A stretch of DNA of 7,231 nt, from positions 1-7,231 of the forward strand of contig DXXK01000090.1 of assembly GCA_019416425.1 (NCBI GenBank), in the 5' to 3' direction. Within the stretch, counting starts at the first letter, position 1. Every line of letters starts with the position of its first letter. Below, piece by piece: positions 1 to 7,145 of this stretch. A model generated the notes under the pieces. The model was not told where the DNA came from. It ran no database searches and saw only the letters and a list, made by a program, of their open reading frames with translations. The position numbers and the translations under genes were made by a program. The stretch comes from Bacteroidales bacterium. GTDB taxonomy: Bacteria > Bacteroidota > Bacteroidia > Bacteroidales > Muribaculaceae.

Positions 1-9
1 ATAATATAT

Positions 10-61
10 TGATATTTAATGATATATCTTTACAACTGTAAATTTATGTCATTAAATATCA
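10..61. repeat. 52-bp AT-rich imperfect palindrome upstream of the peptidase promoter
   Basis: Positions 10-22 and 49-61 are perfect 13-bp inverted copies (TGATATTTAATGA / TCATTAAATATCA). The symmetry continues inward about the same centre (35.5): 24-26 pairs with 45-47, and 29-34 (TTTACA) pairs with 37-42 (TGTAAA). Only 23/48, 27/44, 28/43 and the central 35/36 fail to match, so 22 of 26 positions are complementary. The right arm is followed directly by a run of six T (62-67) and then by the promoter -33 element at 70-73. It could be a weak AT-only terminator for a gene left of the window, a dyad operator, or a cruciform-prone spacer; the sequence does not decide. The symmetry itself is certain. 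Confidence 0.75.
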
Positions 62-69
62 TTTTTTAT

Positions 70-100
70 TTTGCGGTTATAATAAAAAAGTGTACCTTTG
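70..100 (+). promoter_or_regulatory. Bacteroidota-type promoter for the M16 peptidase gene
   Basis: TTTG at 70-73 and TACCTTTG at 93-100 match the Bacteroidota primary-sigma consensus (-33 TTTG, -7 TAnnTTTG), with 19 bp between them, which is within the usual spacing. Transcription would start a few bases after 100, around 104-107. This gives a leader of about 119 nt before the ATG at 223. The assignment is by motif match only. Confidence 0.75.
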
Positions 101-222
101 CAGTGTACTAACGTACTAATACACATGTAAGGCTTGACTTAAACTTGTACATGCAGTATGCTTGACAGGTCCATTCGGCCTGCAGGACGTCAGTCGGAAT
201 ATTATCAACAATAACGATAAGT
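101..222 (+). promoter_or_regulatory. Long 5' leader of the peptidase mRNA
   Basis: This is the inferred untranslated leader. It contains a tandem 8-bp repeat, GTACTAAC (105-112) and GTACTAAT (113-120), which sits inside a weak GTGTA/TACAC inverted repeat (103-107 / 120-124). It also contains a stem formed by TGAC-AG-GTCC (163-172, AG bulged) and GGACGTCA (185-192), with a 12-nt loop that includes the 8-bp palindrome CCTGCAGG (179-186) in part. An ATG-TAA start-stop pair lies at 125-130, and a possible 18-codon ORF lies at 158-214. The last 20 bases before the ATG are A-rich with no Shine-Dalgarno sequence, as usual in Bacteroidota. No known riboswitch family is recognised. Confidence 0.4.
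158..214 (+). CDS. Possible upstream ORF / leader peptide (18 aa, speculative)
   Basis: An ATG at 158 opens 18 codons reading MLDRSIRPAGRQSEYYQQ and ends with TAA at 212-214, eight bases before the peptidase ATG and in a different frame from it. The peptide has no hydrophobic segment, no run of one amino acid typical of attenuators, and no family I recognise. Its only support is its place inside the inferred transcript and its closeness to the main start. An ORF this short arises easily by chance, so treat it as a candidate only. Confidence 0.15.
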   Translation: MLDRSIRPAGRQSEYYQQ

Positions 223-3027
223 ATGATTAAAAAACTGTTATCAATGGCCATGATGGCTACGGTAGCGTTCACCACAATGGCCCAGACGCCGATGCCTCTG
301 AACCCGGAGGTTCGCCACGGTCAGCTGGAGAACGGACTGAACTACTACCTGCTCCATAATGAGGAGCCGAAGGAGCGCGTCAATTTCTACATCGCTCAGA
401 AGGTAGGATCTACACTCGAGACACAGGAGCAGCTGGGTCTGGCCCACTTCCTGGAGCACATGGCGTTCAACGGCACCAAGAACTACCCCGGCAAGAACAT
501 GCTGAACTATCTGCAGTCCAAGGGTATCCGTTTCGGTGCCGACATCAACGCCTACACCAGTTTCGACGAGACCGTCTACAACATCAACAATGTCCCCAGT
601 ACCGACAAGGCCCTGATGGACTCCGTACTTCTGGTCCTGAGCGACTGGAGCGGCAGCATCCTGCTCGAGGAGGACGAGATCAACGCGGAGCGCGGTGTGA
701 TCGAGGAGGAATGGCGCAGCCGCGACAACGCGCAGACGCGTATGTTCACCGCCATACTGCCCCAGATCTACAAGGAGTATCAGTATCAGCAGATGCCTAT
801 CGGCAAGATGGAGGTTGTCCGCAACTTCCCGCCCCAGGCCATCCGCGACTACTATCACAAATGGTACCGTCCGGACCAGCAGGGTATCGTGATTGTCGGT
901 GACTTCGACGTTGATGCAATGGAGGCCAAGGTCAAGGATCTCTTCTCCAAGATTCCGATGCCCGAGAATGCCGCCAAGCGCGAGTATCCCGCCATCAGCG
1001 ACAACAAGGAGCCTGTCTTCGTGAAGTTCGCCGACAAGGAGATGCCCTACACAATGATCATGGTATCCTTCAAGAGCGACCAGATTCCTACCGAGATGCG
1101 CAACACCGTCGAGGCCTTCATGCAGGAAAGCGTAATCTGCCCTCTGATCGAGAAGATGATCAACAACCGTCTGTCCGAGTATCAGAAGGATCCGAAGTGC
1201 CAGTATTCCTATGCAGGCGTATCCTTCGGCGACTTCTATGTATCGAAGACCAAGGCAACATTCGACATCACCATCCTGGCTAAGGATAAGGTAAAGGATG
1301 CATTCGACGACGCCATGTCCATCGTGGCCCGCGCATGCAAGACCGGTTTCATGGAGTCCGAGCTGGTACGTGCCCGTGATGAGTTGCTTGCCAACTATGA
1401 GAAGGCCTACAACGAGCGTAAGTCCACCAAGAACGACGCGTTGGCACGCGACCTGATCCGTACGTTCATCGATAACGTGCCTAACGCCGGCGCAGAGAAG
1501 AACTACGAGATCATGAAGCAGCTGCTGCCCATGATTCCCGTTGCGCAGATCAATATGCTGGGGGGTATGCTCCTGACTCCCGAGAACCAGGTTATCGTGG
1601 TTTCACAGCCCGAGAAGGAGGGCATGGAGATGGTCGAGGGTTCAGTAATGACTGCCGACCTGAGCCGTATCATCAATGCCGAGTACGAGGCATATGTCGA
1701 CGAGGAACTGCCCAAGTCGCTGGTTGCCAATATGCCCAAGGCCGGTAAGATCAAGTCCGAGAAGGCCGGTGCGTTCGGCACGACCGAGTTCATGCTTAGC
1801 AACGGTGTCAAGGTCGTTGTAAAGCCCACTGACTTCAAGGCCGACGAGATTCTGCTGAATGCCTTCCGCAAGGGTGGTAAGGATGTATATTCACAGGCAC
1901 AGGCCACCAGCGTCAATCTGGTTGACGCTGCAGTCAACGACTCCAAGTTCGGTGACATCAAGTCCTCGACCGTCGAGAAGTATCTGGCCGGCAAGAAAGT
2001 ATCGCTCCAGTTCCAGATCAACAACACCACCACCAGTCTGGAGGGCCAGACTACTGTCAAGGATTTGCCCTACCTGATGGAGGTACTGTACGAGACCATG
2101 ACCGACCTGCAGCCGGATCCCGAGACATTCAAGTCTGATATCGAGCAGAACCTGAGCATCCTGAAGAGCCAGGAGAGCAATCCTTCCTTCATCTTCCAGC
2201 AGCGTCTAGCTGCCGCCCAGAGCTGCGGCAACGCCCTGTACAACCGTGTTCCTTCCGTCAAGATGCTGGAGAGTGCCAACTACGACGAGATGCTGAAGAT
2301 TGCCAAGGCCGCCATGGCCAACGCCGCCGACTATACCTTCGTATTCGTAGGTAACGTTGACGTGAATACTCTGAAACCGCTGATGGAGCAGTACGTGGCT
2401 TCGCTGCCCTCCAAGGGCAAGCCTGTAGCCATGAAGGAGATCTCGCCGCGTCCCTATCCCACCGGCAACGTCGACGATCATTTCGACGTTACGATGGCTA
2501 CTCCCTCCACTCAGGTATTCGTAAGCAGCAACGATAACAACATCCCCTACAGCATCGAGAATTCCTGCAAGGTAGAGCTGGTAGGCGATATCCTGGACAT
2601 CATCTACACCGAGACTCTCCGCGAGGAGGAAGGCGGCACCTACAGCCCGTCGGCTTTCGGCAACATGAATCCCTTCACCAACCGCTGGAACCTGGGCTAC
2701 TGGTTCCAGACCAATTCCGATGTTCAGGCCAAGCTGCAGGCACGTGCCACCAAGGAGCTGGACAACCTGCTGAAGAACGGCGCGAAGGCCGACCACTTCA
2801 ACAAGGTCCGCGAGGCCGCCATCAAGCAGTACGAGATCAACGTTCGCACCAACACCTACTGGAGCAACGGTATTCTGGATTACCTGCTTGGTTATGATAA
2901 CCTGACCAACCACAAGGCGGCTCTGGACAACCTGACTCTTGAGGGTCTGAACTCCTTCATGAAGCAGCTCGACGTCAATAAGAACCGTCTGGACTTCGTC
3001 ATGACCGGTGTGCCCGAGAAGAAGTGA
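223..3027 (+). CDS. Secreted M16 family zinc metallopeptidase (insulinase/pitrilysin type, full-length double unit)
   Basis: This gene encodes a predicted periplasmic zinc endopeptidase of 934 residues. Residues 1-20 form a signal peptide: MIKK, a hydrophobic stretch, then a likely cut at TMA|Q. There is no lipobox cysteine. The inverted zinc motif HFLEH places H75 and H79 as zinc ligands and E78 as the catalytic base; E156 in AERGVIEEEW, 77 residues after H79, fits the third ligand. The chain has the usual four-part M16 build: catalytic domain (about 30-185), first M16_C domain (about 200-390), linker, degenerate inactive domain (about 518-690) and second M16_C domain (about 695-880). R800 and Y807 in LREEEGGTYSP fit the conserved substrate-binding R/Y pair of the C-terminal half. 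Size and layout resemble E. coli PqqL (about 930 aa), but identity with it is not claimed. The ATG at 223 is chosen because it gives the intact signal peptide. Nearly all lysines are AAG (AAA at K3, K4, K213, K592, K718), suggesting strong expression. The substrate is unknown; peptide breakdown or protein quality control in the periplasm is inference. The gene appears monocistronic. Confidence 0.93.
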   Translation: MIKKLLSMAMMATVAFTTMAQTPMPLNPEVRHGQLENGLNYYLLHNEEPKERVNFYIAQKVGSTLETQEQLGLAHFLEHMAFNGTKNYPGKNMLNYLQSKGIRFGADINAYTSFDETVYNINNVPSTDKALMDSVLLVLSDWSGSILLEEDEINAERGVIEEEWRSRDNAQTRMFTAILPQIYKEYQYQQMPIGKMEVVRNFPPQAIRDYYHKWYRPDQQGIVIVGDFDVDAMEAKVKDLFSKIPMPENAAKREYPAISDNKEPVFVKFADKEMPYTMIMVSFKSDQIPTEMRNTVEAFMQESVICPLIEKMINNRLSEYQKDPKCQYSYAGVSFGDFYVSKTKATFDITILAKDKVKDAFDDAMSIVARACKTGFMESELVRARDELLANYEKAYNERKSTKNDALARDLIRTFIDNVPNAGAEKNYEIMKQLLPMIPVAQINMLGGMLLTPENQVIVVSQPEKEGMEMVEGSVMTADLSRIINAEYEAYVDEELPKSLVANMPKAGKIKSEKAGAFGTTEFMLSNGVKVVVKPTDFKADEILLNAFRKGGKDVYSQAQATSVNLVDAAVNDSKFGDIKSSTVEKYLAGKKVSLQFQINNTTTSLEGQTTVKDLPYLMEVLYETMTDLQPDPETFKSDIEQNLSILKSQESNPSFIFQQRLAAAQSCGNALYNRVPSVKMLESANYDEMLKIAKAAMANAADYTFVFVGNVDVNTLKPLMEQYVASLPSKGKPVAMKEISPRPYPTGNVDDHFDVTMATPSTQVFVSSNDNNIPYSIENSCKVELVGDILDIIYTETLREEEGGTYSPSAFGNMNPFTNRWNLGYWFQTNSDVQAKLQARATKELDNLLKNGAKADHFNKVREAAIKQYEINVRTNTYWSNGILDYLLGYDNLTNHKAALDNLTLEGLNSFMKQLDVNKNRLDFVMTGVPEKK

Positions 3028-3040
3028 TCCTGAAACAACA

Positions 3041-3060
3041 GCGCGTATTGATTGACGCGC
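3041..3060. terminator. GC-rich hairpin in the convergent gap, possibly the leftward terminator
   Basis: GCGCGT (3041-3046) and ACGCGC (3055-3060) form a perfect 6-bp stem with an 8-nt loop, 13 bases after the peptidase stop codon. Read on the minus strand, the stem is followed by TGTTGTTT, a moderately T-rich tail. It could therefore end transcription of the regulator gene, whose stop codon is about 60 bases upstream in that direction. On the plus strand no T-tract follows. The stem is certain; the terminator role is inference. Confidence 0.4.
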
Positions 3061-3070
3061 ATCCATAATG

Positions 3071-3103
3071 AATCCCGGTGTCTGTGTGAGGCACCGGGAT
3101 TTT
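3071..3103 (+). terminator. Rho-independent terminator of the M16 peptidase gene
   Basis: AATCCCGGTG (3071-3080) pairs perfectly with CACCGGGATT (3092-3101). The stem extends through a G-T wobble (3081/3091) and two more pairs to a 5-nt loop (3084-3088), 13 pairs in all. TTTT at 3100-3103 follows, partly inside the stem base. It lies 44 bases after the peptidase stop. On the minus strand the stem is followed by ATTCATTATGG, a poor T-tract, so it mainly suits rightward transcription. It also shields the 3' end of the oppositely oriented regulator gene. Confidence 0.8.
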
Positions 3104-3119
3104 CGTTACTTATGATTGC

Positions 3120-6100
3120 TTACTTGGCTGTATAGGAACCGGGTTTGACTCCGAACTGACGCTGGAAGCACTTGGTGAAGTAGGAGGGGCTGTTGAAACC
3201 GACTCGGTCACTCACCTCGGACACCTTAAGATTACCCTCGGCCAGCAGCTCGGCTCCTTTCTTGAGGCGTGTCAGCTGAATTACCTCGTTAGGTGTCATC
3301 TCGGCCATGGATTTAAGCTTGGAATATAGGTTGGTGCGGCTTATACCAAGCTTCTCGGCCAGGACATCCACGCTGAACGTGGTGTCGGCAATATGTTCCT
3401 CGATTATGGCGTTCATGCGCTGCAGGAAATCGTCATCCTCGGGATGCGACGCCAGCACGGTGACAGGTACCAGCTCATTGCCGGTGAATTTGTCGCGTAG
3501 CATCCGGCGCATGTTTACCAGATTATCGACGCGGGCGTCAAGGAACGCCATGGAGAATGGCTTCTCCACGTAGGCGTCAGCTCCGGCCTTCATGCTCTCC
3601 ACCTTGGATTCCGTGTCCGTCTTGGCCGTGAGCATGATGAACGGGATATGGCTTGTGGCGATATTGCCCCGTATACGGCGCAGCAGAGTCAGGCCGTCCA
3701 TAACGGGCATCATCCAGTCGCAGATTATGATGTTTATCTCCTTATCTTTCAATATCTCCAGCGCGTCCTGTCCGTTCTCGGCGGTGTAGACCATGTATTT
3801 GCTCTCCATGATTTTGCTGATGTAGTCCAGCATCTCTGGATTGTCATCCACAACCAGCATCGCCGGCTTGGCGACCGCGTCCTTGGCATCTTTCTGTTCC
3901 GGATCTATGTTTTCGGGCACGTCAGGCAACGGTTCCGGCTCATCCGGAACGACAATTTTCTGATGTACCGGCAACCTCACGATGAACCTGGCACCTTTGC
4001 CAGGCTCGCTTTCGACACTGATGCTGCCGCCATGCTTCTCCGTAACGTTCTTGACGATGCTCAGACCCAGACCGGTGCCTCCACGGCTCTCGTTGATGTT
4101 GTCGATCACCTGGTAGAATGGTGTGAAGATCTTGCCCTGCTGTTCCTTGGGTATGCCGATGCCGTTGTCTTGGACAATCACTTGAAACGTGTCGTCTGGA
4201 GTGTATAGGCACCGCAGCGTTATGCTGTCGGTCGTGAATTTCCTGGCGTTGTTCAGCAGATTGCTGACGAGTTTGGTGAACGCCTCGGGACACAGGTCGG
4301 CCTCGAAGTCGGTAGCGGGATATTCAGCGGTCAGTCTGGCTCCCTTGTGTTCTACACCCGGTATAAACCGCTTCACTACAGATTCAATCAACGGACGCAC
4401 CTTGACATGGTGGAAATCCATCGGCATCTCGTTTTCCTCGGCTTTCCTGAAGTCGAGCAACTGGTTCACCAGCGACAACAGTCTCCTCGCGTTGCTGTTC
4501 AGCATGTCCAGGTCATTGCGCATGGACGCTGGTAGATTGCGCGCATTGTCTATGATCTTCTCCAACGGTCCGATTATAAGCGATACCGGAGTGCGGATCT
4601 CGTGCGCCACGATGGTGAAGAATCCGAGTTTGGCACGGTAAACCTCTTTCTCCTTGTTGCTGCTGATGCGTTCAAGCTCCTGGCGGTGCGTTTCCTCACG
4701 GCGTTTGACGTTACGCCTGTACCATAGTATAATCAGGGCGAGAATCAACAGAATGCAGATGGTCCTCATCCACCATGAGGCATACCATACGGGTTTGACG
4801 CGAATCTTAAGCTGTACGCCCTCTTCGTTCCAGGTGCCGTCGTTGTTGGATGCCCGTACATGCAGGGTGTACTTGCCGGGTGGAAGGTTGGAATATGTGG
4901 CGCGGTTCTCCTTGCCGGCTATGATCCAGTCTTTGTCGAAACCCTCGAGTTTGTAGCTGTAGGTGTTGTTTTCCGGATTGACGAAGCTCAAAGCCGAGAA
5001 ATAAATGCTGAACGTATGGTCGTCATGACCTAAAACAAGCTCGTCGATTGTATCCAGCGATTGCGGCAGCAGAGGGTCTCCGACGTTGACCTTGCGGTTA
5101 ACCACCTCAAGGCCGGTGAAACTGATTGGCGGTACATACTTGTTGGGATGCATCTCAGTCGGATAGAGCGAGCATAACCCGTTGGCCGTACCGAGATACA
5201 TGTGTCCGTCGGATGCCAGCAGCGACACGCCGGGACTGAACTCATTGCTGATCAGTCCGTCGTTGGTGGTGAACAGGTCGAAGCTACTGTCTTTACCCCA
5301 TCTTACCAGTCCTTTGCCCGTGCTGATCCACAGGTCGCTGCCAACTTTAGTCACGCTGTGTGCCCATTGGGAGGGCAAGGGGATGTCCAGTTTCCGGAAC
5401 CTGTTGTTCGACTGGTCGTATATGACGACTCCATTGCCTGTGGCCGCATATATCTCGTCTAGGTCCGATACCGAGATATGATAGACCTGGTTGTTGGGCA
5501 GGTTGCCCCCGGACGGTGTGGAATGGAAACTGCTCCATGTGTCAAGCCCGGGATTGAACATGAACATGCCGTTGCCTTGCGTGCCTATCCAGATTCTGTG
5601 TTTGCCATCCTCCACTATGCACTTGGCCCATGAACCGAGATAGCGGTATTTAACGAACATCCCTTTCTGCGGGTCATAACGGTTCAGACAGTCGTTAGCC
5701 GACATCCAGACGTTTCCTTCCCGGTCCTGGAGTATCGCGTAGCAGCTGTAGGCGTTTCCGTAGTCTTCCAGCGGAATCTGGCGCCACTGCCCGGTGGCGG
5801 GATTCAACAGTCCGGCTCCCGACAAGAATGTTCCCACCCAGATTCCTTGCTCCGTAGGATTCACCGCATGGACGTTGTCGTATGTGCGGTTTCGGTCAAG
5901 CGGATATTTTGTAAACTGTCCGCTTACAGGATTATAGCTGCACAGACCGCCGTCATCGCTTCCGATCCATATAGTGCCTCGCGAATCCTGGCTTATGCAT
6001 GATATGACGTTGCCCGACACCGAGTTGCGGTAACGGGAGTGGCTGAACCTGGATATGTGTTTTGTGTCGGGCGCCATATAGTTGACACCTCCGTAGAAAG

Positions 6101-7145
6101 TGCCTATCCAGAATCCACCTTCGCGGTCGCGGCGGATAGGATAGACGAACTGGTCCGTTAACGAGTGTCGGTTCAGCTCGTCTTTGGCATACAGAACCGA
6201 CTTCCCTGTAGGGATATCGTATAGGGCCATTCCCTGGTCGGAGCCGACCAGCAGTTTGGTGGGTGAATACTGTGCCAGTGAATGAATGTGGTAGAATCCG
6301 TTTGGTATGTCGGGCTGAGTGCTGCGGAGCACATCCCCGTTTTGGGGATTGAACTTGATCAGCCCGTCGTTGCGCGAGCCAAGCCAGTATTCACCGTTGG
6401 TATCCTGCAGGATGGCCAGGGCCGGTATGTTCTTGGTTTTATCAGGGAATTTAAATATTAATTTCCGGAATCTTTTGGAATTCCGGTCGAAACGGTAGAC
6501 TCCACCCTCGCCGACGGTACTGAGTCCCCAGACGGTGTTGCTGCTGTCCACATAGATGGAGGATATGGTGTTGTTAAGTTCAGGGAAATCATAATGGGCA
6601 GTGACCTTCATGTCGTGATCCATGCAGTAGATTCCATTATTTTCGACTGCCAGCCAGATATTGCCGAACGAATCACTCTCCATGTCGCGTACATCAAGAC
6701 CGTTGAGCATTTTGACACCTTGGGGATACTTGATGTCCAGCGGAACGATTTTATCCTTGATTCTGTCGTAACGGTACAGGTTCTGAGAGGCGCTGACCAG
6801 CAGCTCGTTGCCGTACATGCAAAGGCTCAGGGCGTAGCTATCGGTTGGCTCTTTACCCTCCGAATCCCCGGGTAGGTATGTGTGGAAACGCACTCCGTCG
6901 AACGAGCATACGCCACCATCCGTGGCAAACCATATCAGTCCCTTTGAATCCTGCGCTATGTCACGCACGCAGTTGGACGGCAGCCCCTTGTCGGAGGTAT
7001 AATGCATAAAATTGTATTCCGGCGTATCCGTAGCCGCCCTCGCCGGGAGACCGGACATGCTATATAAGGCTGCAATCAGCACCGTAAGACCTGTGATGCC
7101 GTATTTGAATTTATTTGTAACAGTTGTATTGTTGTATTCAGTCAT
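3120..7145 (-). CDS. Hybrid two-component system sensor/regulator (HTCS): double propeller, Y_Y_Y, histidine kinase, receiver, AraC domain
   Basis: This one-chain inner-membrane sensor and transcription factor has 1341 residues from the ATG at 7145. An in-frame GTG at 7163 would add six residues; ATG is preferred. In order: signal/anchor segment (hydrophobic 16-30, possible cut after ARA37); 14 propeller-like repeats (54-662; e.g. IWIGS, IWVGT, FWIGT), read here as two seven-bladed propellers; Y_Y_Y domain (about 708-781); membrane helix (about 795-809); charged linker; HisKA with phospho-acceptor H848 in AHEIRTP; ATPase with N966, DNGIGIP from D993 and GGTGLG (1022-1027); acidic, proline-rich linker (about 1065-1092); receiver with D1100/D1101, phospho-acceptor D1143, T1173 and K1195; AraC-type domain with two helix-turn-helices (about 1257-1278 and 1306-1332). 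Every catalytic residue is present, so it looks functional. Relatives bind glycan fragments in the periplasm and activate polysaccharide-use loci. The ligand and target here are unknown because no SusC/SusD or glycosidase gene is in view. Confidence 0.95.
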   Translation of the reverse strand: MTEYNNTTVTNKFKYGITGLTVLIAALYSMSGLPARAATDTPEYNFMHYTSDKGLPSNCVRDIAQDSKGLIWFATDGGVCSFDGVRFHTYLPGDSEGKEPTDSYALSLCMYGNELLVSASQNLYRYDRIKDKIVPLDIKYPQGVKMLNGLDVRDMESDSFGNIWLAVENNGIYCMDHDMKVTAHYDFPELNNTISSIYVDSSNTVWGLSTVGEGGVYRFDRNSKRFRKLIFKFPDKTKNIPALAILQDTNGEYWLGSRNDGLIKFNPQNGDVLRSTQPDIPNGFYHIHSLAQYSPTKLLVGSDQGMALYDIPTGKSVLYAKDELNRHSLTDQFVYPIRRDREGGFWIGTFYGGVNYMAPDTKHISRFSHSRYRNSVSGNVISCISQDSRGTIWIGSDDGGLCSYNPVSGQFTKYPLDRNRTYDNVHAVNPTEQGIWVGTFLSGAGLLNPATGQWRQIPLEDYGNAYSCYAILQDREGNVWMSANDCLNRYDPQKGMFVKYRYLGSWAKCIVEDGKHRIWIGTQGNGMFMFNPGLDTWSSFHSTPSGGNLPNNQVYHISVSDLDEIYAATGNGVVIYDQSNNRFRKLDIPLPSQWAHSVTKVGSDLWISTGKGLVRWGKDSSFDLFTTNDGLISNEFSPGVSLLASDGHMYLGTANGLCSLYPTEMHPNKYVPPISFTGLEVVNRKVNVGDPLLPQSLDTIDELVLGHDDHTFSIYFSALSFVNPENNTYSYKLEGFDKDWIIAGKENRATYSNLPPGKYTLHVRASNNDGTWNEEGVQLKIRVKPVWYASWWMRTICILLILALIILWYRRNVKRREETHRQELERISSNKEKEVYRAKLGFFTIVAHEIRTPVSLIIGPLEKIIDNARNLPASMRNDLDMLNSNARRLLSLVNQLLDFRKAEENEMPMDFHHVKVRPLIESVVKRFIPGVEHKGARLTAEYPATDFEADLCPEAFTKLVSNLLNNARKFTTDSITLRCLYTPDDTFQVIVQDNGIGIPKEQQGKIFTPFYQVIDNINESRGGTGLGLSIVKNVTEKHGGSISVESEPGKGARFIVRLPVHQKIVVPDEPEPLPDVPENIDPEQKDAKDAVAKPAMLVVDDNPEMLDYISKIMESKYMVYTAENGQDALEILKDKEINIIICDWMMPVMDGLTLLRRIRGNIATSHIPFIMLTAKTDTESKVESMKAGADAYVEKPFSMAFLDARVDNLVNMRRMLRDKFTGNELVPVTVLASHPEDDDFLQRMNAIIEEHIADTTFSVDVLAEKLGISRTNLYSKLKSMAEMTPNEVIQLTRLKKGAELLAEGNLKVSEVSDRVGFNSPSYFTKCFQRQFGVKPGSYTAK

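Noticed and set aside
241..858. Open 205-codon frame on the minus strand inside the peptidase gene
   Set aside because: It lies wholly antisense to a clear M16 catalytic domain. Its protein is rich in V, L, D and H in the way complements of C/G-ending codons are, and it has no recognisable motif.
1503..2060. Open 185-codon minus-strand frame inside the peptidase gene
   Set aside because: It is another antisense shadow produced by the strong codon bias of the gene; it has no motif.
2206..3066. Open 286-codon minus-strand frame over the 3' end of the peptidase gene
   Set aside because: It is antisense to conserved M16 C-terminal sequence (R800/Y807 motif), has V/G/L-rich composition typical of reverse-complement shadows, and shows no family features.
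3648..4208. Open 186-codon plus-strand frame inside the HTCS gene
   Set aside because: It is antisense to the receiver and ATPase domains, whose motifs are all intact on the minus strand.
6465..6486. CCGGAAT / ATTCCGG hairpin next to an AT-rich patch inside the HTCS gene
   Set aside because: It is a 7-bp stem with an 8-nt loop, but it lies in propeller coding sequence (residues around 220-235) where codons explain the bases. No T-tract or other sign of function is present.
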